Positions 7,096-10,850 of a stretch of 10,850 bases of DNA are shown in pieces. The stretch spans positions 1 to 10,850 of the forward strand of contig CALFYS010000132.1 in NCBI GenBank assembly GCA_937952245.1, read 5' to 3'. The notes under the pieces are model-generated. The model made no database searches, was not told the DNA's origin, and saw only the letters and a program-made list of their open reading frames with translations. The stretch comes from an uncultured Alphaproteobacteria bacterium (GTDB taxonomy: Bacteria; Pseudomonadota; Alphaproteobacteria; Puniceispirillales; UBA1172). How positions within the stretch are numbered: position 1 is the first letter of the stretch; each line of letters begins with the position of its first letter. The translations under genes and the position numbers were made by a program.

Positions 7096-7975
7096 TCGAC
7101 CCTCCGATAAAAAGGACGCGGCAGGCCTCTTGCAAGAGATTGCCGCGCAATTGCCGGAAAATGGTTTTGATGATCGGCGGCGTGATGCGCGCCTTTTGCT
7201 GGCCATGGCGCTTGGCCGTGATGACGCGGTGTTGCCCCATGAAGATGTGGTCTTCACCGACCAGCATCGTGAAACTCTTTCTGATTTGATCGACCGCCGC
7301 CAACACGGTGAGCCTATTTCCAGAATGCGCGGCTGGCGGGAGTTCTATAGCCTTAATTTTCAGATCAATCACGCCACGCTCGACCCAAGGCCAGATAGTG
7401 AAGTCTTGGTTGAGGCGGTTATCGCATGGCTAAATAAAACGGATTGCCCGCAACCGCATTTGCTGGATTTAGGCACAGGCAGTGGATGTTTGCTTTTATC
7501 CAGCCTTTATCATCACCCCGGGGCGATGGGGCTTGGGGTTGATATTCAGCCCGATGCCGTCGCCATGGCCGAAAAAAACGCCAGCCTTTTAGGGCTTTCT
7601 GAAAGGGCGCGATTTAAAACAAGCGCGTGGGATGATGGTCTTCTTGCCGATGATGGTATCGCTGGGCAATTTGATGTGATTATCAGCAACCCGCCGTATA
7701 TTCCCAAGGCTGAAATCTTGACCTTGATGGATGAAGTCAAAACCCATGATCCCATGGTTGCCCTTGATGGTGGGGAGGATGGCTTTGATGCGTGGCGGCA
7801 ATTGGCACCTGTTTTGGCGCGGCGTCTTCGGCCTTCGGGGGCGGCATTTGTTGAAATTGGCGCGGGACAAGATGATGATCTTGCCGTGATTTTTGGCGCA
7901 GCAGGCCTGTCTTTAGTGGCGAAATACCCTGATTTATCAGGCATTAACCGCTGCCTAGAATTCCGCCTGACATAA
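7085..7975 (+). CDS. prmC: Peptide chain release factor N5-glutamine methyltransferase PrmC (HemK)
   Basis: SAM-dependent methylation of the GGQ glutamine of release factors, which raises termination efficiency. Counted from ATG 7085 (296 aa): N-terminal helical bundle 10-85 that holds the release factor, PRPDSE at 101-106 (family PRPETE), SAM motif I LDLGTGSG at 127-134, and the hallmark NPPY at 202-205 (IISNPPYIP), which binds the amide of glutamine. The ATG lies inside the 3' end of prfA, giving an 11-bp overlap and likely translational coupling. An in-frame TTG at 7067 would add six residues and is less likely. PrmB (ribosomal protein L3 methyltransferase) is related, but the prfA neighbour favours PrmC. 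Confidence 0.96.
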   Translation: MGRNRPSDKKDAAGLLQEIAAQLPENGFDDRRRDARLLLAMALGRDDAVLPHEDVVFTDQHRETLSDLIDRRQHGEPISRMRGWREFYSLNFQINHATLDPRPDSEVLVEAVIAWLNKTDCPQPHLLDLGTGSGCLLLSSLYHHPGAMGLGVDIQPDAVAMAEKNASLLGLSERARFKTSAWDDGLLADDGIAGQFDVIISNPPYIPKAEILTLMDEVKTHDPMVALDGGEDGFDAWRQLAPVLARRLRPSGAAFVEIGAGQDDDLAVIFGAAGLSLVAKYPDLSGINRCLEFRLT

Positions 7976-8143
7976 TTATGCCATATTAAATTAAATTAAT
8001 GCTTGAAAAGGGTGTAATCTTCGTTAAGTTGTCATTGTTGGCTGGTTACAGCGACACTCCCTGAACATCAAGCATCACTAAAAATTAAAGATGGTCTTGG
8101 TTTGTTCAGACTTTTACTTCAACAAAAACGATAGCTTATCCTG

Positions 8144-8653
8144 ATGAGACAACCTGGTAAGAATAATCGACAGCGCGGCCGTGGCCGTCGCAACGGTCAT
8201 AATAACGGACATATTAATCGCAACACGACGATGGACAGCAATGGACCAGACGTAAGATTGCGTGGCAATGCCCAGCAGCTCCATGAAAAATACATCGCGC
8301 TGGCCAATGATGCCTCCGCCGCGGGTGAACGGATTCAGGCCGAAGCGTATTTTCAATTTGCTGACCATTATTTTCGGGTTAACGCGGCGATTATTGCCGC
8401 GGCCGAAGAACGGCAAAATCGTCATCAGGACAGAAACAATAACACCGCTGATCAAGACAAATCAGCCGAAGCCAAATCTGATCAAGATGCTGAAGCAAAA
8501 CAGGCTGACGCCGCATCAGAACAAACAGAAGCGGTTGCCATTGAAAAAGATGGTGAAGCGTCTGAAAGCACTTCAACAGAAGATGCCGCTGGCGATGAGA
8601 GCACGGGCCAAGACGAATCAGGCGAAGGCCAGCCTGTTGACCTTGCCGTCTAA
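8144..8653 (+). CDS. DUF4167 domain protein, basic N-terminus and acidic tail
   Basis: Alphaproteobacterial family of unknown function, typically found next to prfA-prmC. The 169 aa fall in three zones. Residues 1-28 are basic and rich in Arg, Gly and Asn (RQRGRGRRNGHNNGHINRN), like RNA-binding tails. Residues 29-85 are the DUF4167 core (DSNGPDVRLRGNAQQLHEKY ... QAEAYFQFADHYFRV), mostly helical. Residues 86-169 are low-complexity Glu/Asp/Gln/Ala/Ser with almost no hydrophobic residues and probably disordered. No signal peptide or membrane segment is visible. ATG 8144 is the first start after an in-frame stop at 8132-8134; no good Shine-Dalgarno precedes it. An RNA- or ribosome-associated role is inference from composition and neighbours only. 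Confidence 0.88.
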   Translation: MRQPGKNNRQRGRGRRNGHNNGHINRNTTMDSNGPDVRLRGNAQQLHEKYIALANDASAAGERIQAEAYFQFADHYFRVNAAIIAAAEERQNRHQDRNNNTADQDKSAEAKSDQDAEAKQADAASEQTEAVAIEKDGEASESTSTEDAAGDESTGQDESGEGQPVDLAV

Positions 8654-8687
8654 CACCGGACATTAAATTCCACTTTCGATATAGGGG

Positions 8688-8710
8688 TAAGGCTTAATCA
8701 TTGAGCCTTA
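8688..8710. terminator. Shared hairpin between convergent DUF4167 and M23 peptidase genes
   Basis: TAAGGCTTAA (8688-8697) pairs with TTGAGCCTTA (8701-8710) as a 10-bp stem with one G-T pair and loop TCA. It lies 35 nt after the DUF4167 stop and 12 nt after the M23 gene's stop on the other strand. The T-runs are weak on both sides, so termination may be partial or it may act as a 3' stabiliser. A further AAGCCTT at 8717-8723 offers an alternative partner. Confidence 0.5.
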
Positions 8711-8721
8711 TTCAAGAAGCC

Positions 8722-10227
8722 TTAATTATTGGTCAGGCGGCTGATGCCCCTCGACATTAATTCTTCTTCAATCGCCGCCATTGATAATTCAAAAGGCTTG
8801 CGCTCAATCTCAGGGATGCTTTTGCCCGCGGGGAGCCGAACCGTCAACGGATTGACTTTGCGACCATTCACCAGAATTTCATAATGCAGATGCGGGCCTG
8901 TTGAACGGCCGGTGCTGCCGATATAGCCAATGATCTCGCCTTGATTCACGCGTTGGCCCGGGGTGATGCCGCGTTTGATTTTCGACATATGGGCATAAGC
9001 TGTCTTATAGGTGCTGTTATGCCTGATTCGGATGTATTTGCCGTAACTGCCGTTCCAGCCGGATGATTCGACGATGCCACTACCCGCCGCCATAATCGGC
9101 GTGCCGGTGGGGGCGGCGAAGTCCAAACCCTTGTGCATTTTTGAATATCCAAGGATGGGATGCTTGCGTTTGCCATAGCCTGAAGATAAGCGCGCGCCAT
9201 TAACTGGGGTTCGCATTAAGGTTCTGGAGGCTGAATTGCCCGCCCGATCATACCACCCGATGGTGCCATCGGCGTGTTCATGGCGGAAATATTCCAACAA
9301 ATCGCCTGAGAGAGTCATGGAAATATAATAAAGATCCGTGCCAAATTTTGTTTTGCCGGAAATCAGGTCACGTTTCGTTTCAAACAAAGCTTCGAAACTA
9401 TCGCCTTTTTTGATCTCACGCTGGAAATCAACGGAGAAGCTCAACACTTGGACAAATGTATTGAAGACCTGATCGCTCATGCCGGCTTCTTTTGAGGCCT
9501 TATAGAGTGATGATGAAATTATCCCTGAAGAAAACGTCAGGAATCGTTCAATAGGACGGGCGCTGATTTGGCTGGCCCAACCGCCATCTTGGGTCTGATA
9601 GAGCGTTAGATCATAATCATCTTCTAGGGCCAAACGAAAGGCGCCGGCATCCGAATCAGTTTCGGTGCTGTCTTTGGCTTTGGTGGGCGCGATTGAATCA
9701 ATCTGAAAACCGATGGGAAGACTGCGCATGGAGCGATGTTTCGCCACGATTTGAATCGCCTCTTGAGCGTCTTGGGCAGAAAAACCAGCGCGTTTTAACA
9801 AGGTCGCCATGCCTTCGCCGGACTTTAACTTTAAGGATTGGGGTTTATTCGCGGGCGTTTTGCCGAACTGATTCTGATAAAACGCATCAATTGTGATGGC
9901 TGTTTGCGGATAAAGTGACCGCCGGTCGGGTCTTGATTCGGGGAGAATCATATTTTCAGGCGCCAGCGGCAGCATCACAATCGGGTCAGGCCGCATGACC
10001 GGCGCGATAATCGGAGCGGATGCGCTGAGGTTGATTTGCGGTTCATTTTGATCCCAATCAACCGCCGCGGCATGGGCATCAATAGGCGTTAATGGCAGCA
10101 TCACCGTGCCCGCCATGATCCCGCCCATCAATCCGCCGATTACGGAAAAACGGCATAATGATGAATAAAATGGCTGGAAAAAGCCGATTTTAGTGGTGTT
10201 TTGTTCCATTTCCCTTTTGTCTTTCAT
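8722..10227 (-). CDS. Secreted M23 family peptidoglycan endopeptidase (MepM/Csd3-like)
   Basis: Zinc metallopeptidase that cuts peptidoglycan cross-links outside the inner membrane. Counted from ATG 10227 (501 aa): a signal sequence with hydrophobic core at about 27-46 and a cleavage-like AHA at 51-53, a Pro-rich spacer, then a LysM/OapA-like segment at about 131-178. A Csd3-like middle domain (FSSGIISSSLYKASKEAG, about 232-285) follows, then the M23 domain at about 345-465. Zinc ligands are H365 and D369 (MHKGLDFA) and H448; H413 (YAHMS) and H446 of HLH complete the active site, so the enzyme should be active. Start choice is uncertain: TTG 10266 adds 13 residues and ATG 10209 removes six; none has a well-spaced Shine-Dalgarno. 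It is divergent from the rRNA operon and convergent with DUF4167, so probably transcribed alone. Confidence 0.92.
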   Translation of the reverse strand: MKDKREMEQNTTKIGFFQPFYSSLCRFSVIGGLMGGIMAGTVMLPLTPIDAHAAAVDWDQNEPQINLSASAPIIAPVMRPDPIVMLPLAPENMILPESRPDRRSLYPQTAITIDAFYQNQFGKTPANKPQSLKLKSGEGMATLLKRAGFSAQDAQEAIQIVAKHRSMRSLPIGFQIDSIAPTKAKDSTETDSDAGAFRLALEDDYDLTLYQTQDGGWASQISARPIERFLTFSSGIISSSLYKASKEAGMSDQVFNTFVQVLSFSVDFQREIKKGDSFEALFETKRDLISGKTKFGTDLYYISMTLSGDLLEYFRHEHADGTIGWYDRAGNSASRTLMRTPVNGARLSSGYGKRKHPILGYSKMHKGLDFAAPTGTPIMAAGSGIVESSGWNGSYGKYIRIRHNSTYKTAYAHMSKIKRGITPGQRVNQGEIIGYIGSTGRSTGPHLHYEILVNGRKVNPLTVRLPAGKSIPEIERKPFELSMAAIEEELMSRGISRLTNN

Positions 10228-10315
10228 GCCGTCTTTTGCGCCGTTCCTTATAATGGCGATCTTCAAAATCTTATGATGCCTTCAATTTGATCCGCGAATG
10301 ATAGAAATCAACAGA

Positions 10316-10340
10316 TCAGGTTTTGCCTCAAAAGCCCTGA
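10316..10340. other. Hairpin in the M23/rRNA intergenic region
   Basis: TCAGG (10316-10320) pairs with CCTGA (10336-10340) and TTTTG (10321-10325) with CAAAA (10329-10333), with a 2-nt GC bulge and loop CCT. It has no T-run. It lies 50-90 nt upstream of the M23 start on the minus strand and could be in its leader, or be part of a plus-strand transcript ending at 10451. Confidence 0.4.
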
Positions 10341-10405
10341 AATAAATTTGTAACACCATAACGATTTCACTGGATTTTTAAAAGGAATTCGATATAACAA
10401 TAAAC

Positions 10406-10451
10406 AAGAGACGGAAAACAGCCATTAACCGTTGTTGTCAGTCTCTTTTTT
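10406..10451 (+). terminator. Intrinsic terminator with no plus-strand gene in front of it
   Basis: AAGAGAC (10406-10412) pairs with GTCTCTT (10441-10447), directly followed by a six-T run (10446-10451). The 28-nt interior has weak extra pairing (ACGG with CCGT). The only gene to the left is on the opposite strand, so it ends either an unannotated small RNA or antisense transcription, or insulates the rRNA promoter. A TATAAC at 10393-10398 lies just before the stem. The opposite strand has only an interrupted T-run. Confidence 0.6.
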
Positions 10452-10465
10452 CAATGGAAATTGAG

Positions 10466-10496
10466 CAAAATATACGTCGAAATGACGACGATTTTG
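10466..10496. other. Hairpin upstream of the rRNA promoter
   Basis: CAAAAT (10466-10471) pairs with ATTTTG (10491-10496) and CGTCG (10475-10479) with CGACG (10486-10490). There is an ATA bulge at 10472-10474 and a 6-nt loop. As DNA, CGTCG/CGACG is a possible protein-binding dyad about 40 bp upstream of the -35. Function unknown. Confidence 0.4.
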
Positions 10497-10504
10497 TGCC
10501 TTTG

Positions 10505-10565
10505 AAAAAAAACCTAAAAAAAATTCATTTTTTGGGTTTACAGAGTTTGAGAGTGTCTCTATAAC
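10505..10565 (+). promoter_or_regulatory. rRNA operon promoter with A/T-tract UP element
   Basis: -35 TTTACA (10537-10542), a 17-bp spacer, and -10 TATAAC (10560-10565): each one mismatch from the sigma70 consensus at ideal spacing. Upstream, 10505-10533 is almost pure A then T tracts, as expected for an UP element binding the polymerase alpha subunit. The C/G-rich discriminator after the -10 (CCGCTC) is typical of stringently controlled rRNA promoters. Predicted start is about 10572-10574, giving a ~215-nt leader. Confidence 0.75.
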
Positions 10566-10575
10566 CCGCTCTCAC

Positions 10576-10624
10576 GTCACCGAGACACGGTGGCAACGCC
10601 GCCCTCCAGGGTGGCACGCTTTTT
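10576..10624 (+). promoter_or_regulatory. Attenuator-like competing hairpins in the rRNA leader
   Basis: Four segments: GTCACCG (10576-10582), CGGTGGC (10588-10594), GCCGCCC (10598-10604), GGGTGGC (10609-10615). Pairing 1:2 and 3:4 leaves a 7-bp GC-rich hairpin followed after ACGC by TTTTT (10620-10624), terminator-like. Pairing 2:3 (GGTGGC with GCCGCC, loop AAC) would abolish both. It begins only a few nt after the predicted transcription start. The pairing is seen in the sequence; the regulatory meaning is inferred. Confidence 0.5.
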
Positions 10625-10645
10625 GAGATGGTAAGTATTCGGAAG

Positions 10646-10715
10646 GGATTCGCGGGCGGCGGCATGTGCTACATCATGTCGTTCGGTATAAACATTTATA
10701 CCTACTCGCGAATCC
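10646..10715 (+). other. Predicted three-way-junction structure in the rRNA leader
   Basis: A perfect 9-bp closing stem, GGATTCGCG (10646-10654) with CGCGAATCC (10707-10715), encloses two hairpins. These are GGCATG/CATGTC (10661-10666/10675-10680) and GGTATAA/TTATACC (10685-10691/10696-10702, loop ACAT). It lies 74-143 nt before the 16S 5' end. Likely roles are pre-rRNA folding, RNase III processing or leader-assisted 30S assembly; no named RNA family was recognised. Confidence 0.55.
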
Positions 10716-10761
10716 ACGTTAATAACTAACTATTAGTCATGGATTTTTTTGGGTAGGTCTT

Positions 10762-10783
10762 GTTCACTCTTTAAGAGTTGAAC
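10762..10783 (+). promoter_or_regulatory. boxA-like sequence inside a hairpin abutting 16S
   Basis: CTCTTTAA at 10767-10774 matches the core of the rRNA antitermination boxA (E. coli GCTCTTTAACA), bound by NusB/S10. The same bases form an inverted repeat, GTTCACTCTT (10762-10771) against AAGAGTTGAAC (10773-10783), with one bulged T. It ends about 6 nt before 16S, closer than in E. coli. It could be boxA, a processing hairpin, or both. Confidence 0.45.
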
Positions 10784-10788
10784 GCGTC

Positions 10789-10850
10789 TAACCTAAGAGT
10801 TTGATCCTGGCTCAGAACGAACGCTGGCGGCATGCTTAACACATGCAAGT
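10789..10850 (+). rRNA. rrs: 16S ribosomal RNA, 5' end (partial, runs off the window)
   Basis: The universal 5' signature AGAGTTTGATCCTGGCTCAG is exact at 10796-10815, corresponding to E. coli position 8 onward, so the mature end is near 10789. It is followed by GAACGCTGGCGGC and then the GCATGCTTAACACATGCAAG type of sequence seen in many alphaproteobacteria. Only about 62 nt are present. It is transcribed from the promoter at 10537-10565. Confidence 0.97.

Noticed and set aside
7976..8143. Terminator or small gene between prmC and DUF4167
   Set aside because: Only an interrupted AGGG/CCCT pairing and AT-rich sequence are visible; no T-run and no open frame with a start signal, so I see nothing supportable there.
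8114..8455. 113-aa minus-strand open frame opposite DUF4167
   Set aside because: It mirrors the conserved DUF4167 core, which has the family signature on the plus strand.
8722..10266. TTG at 10266 as the start of the M23 peptidase
   Set aside because: ATG 10227 is in frame and leaves a complete signal sequence, and the TTG has only a GAAGG at a long spacing; kept as an alternative.
10720..10750. TAATA/TATTA stem followed by seven Ts in the rRNA leader, as an intrinsic terminator
   Set aside because: The stem is only 5 A-T pairs and is separated from the T-run by eight bases, so it should not terminate.

Overview
The window is a stretch of core bacterial chromosome, almost certainly from an alphaproteobacterium. 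The evidence is a DUF4167 protein directly after prfA-prmC, UbiG divergent from an aspartate kinase, an HTH/DUF4115 RodZ-like protein before ispG-hisS, and the first bases of a 16S rRNA gene with an alphaproteobacterial-looking 5' end. G+C content looks close to one half. With the canonical type of HisRS, this fits a Rhodospirillales-like or SAR116-like (Puniceispirillales) lineage better than Rhizobiales or Rhodobacterales. That placement is inference; the 62 nt of 16S visible cannot settle it.

Layout: ubiG (minus strand, 6-740) is divergent from lysC (924-2159). The 183-nt gap between them carries four tandem 17-bp repeats. After a 197-nt gap with strong inverted repeats comes a plus-strand housekeeping run: rodZ-like gene (2357-3406), ispG (3544-4659), hisS (4676-5971), prfA (6007-7095), prmC (7085-7975, overlapping prfA) and a DUF4167 gene (8144-8653). 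This run meets a minus-strand envelope M23 peptidase gene (8722-10227) at a shared hairpin. The last ~520 nt are the promoter and leader of a ribosomal RNA operon, with 16S starting at about 10789.

Functional links: ubiG serves ubiquinone synthesis and ispG supplies the isoprenoid precursors for its side chain. hisS, prfA and prmC are translation functions; PrmC methylates the GGQ glutamine of the RF1 encoded just before it. The rodZ-like protein and the M23 peptidase concern cell shape and peptidoglycan.

I see no mobile element, CRISPR, phage gene or defence cassette. The least expected content is non-coding: (1) an rRNA leader with a strong promoter, then an attenuator-like pair of mutually exclusive hairpins ending in a T-run, then a predicted three-way junction, then a boxA-like hairpin touching 16S; (2) an intrinsic terminator just upstream of the rRNA promoter with no gene in front of it; (3) the 17-bp repeat array between ubiG and lysC; (4) a near-perfect 34-nt inverted repeat upstream of rodZ. 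All structures were found by eye and not folded computationally.
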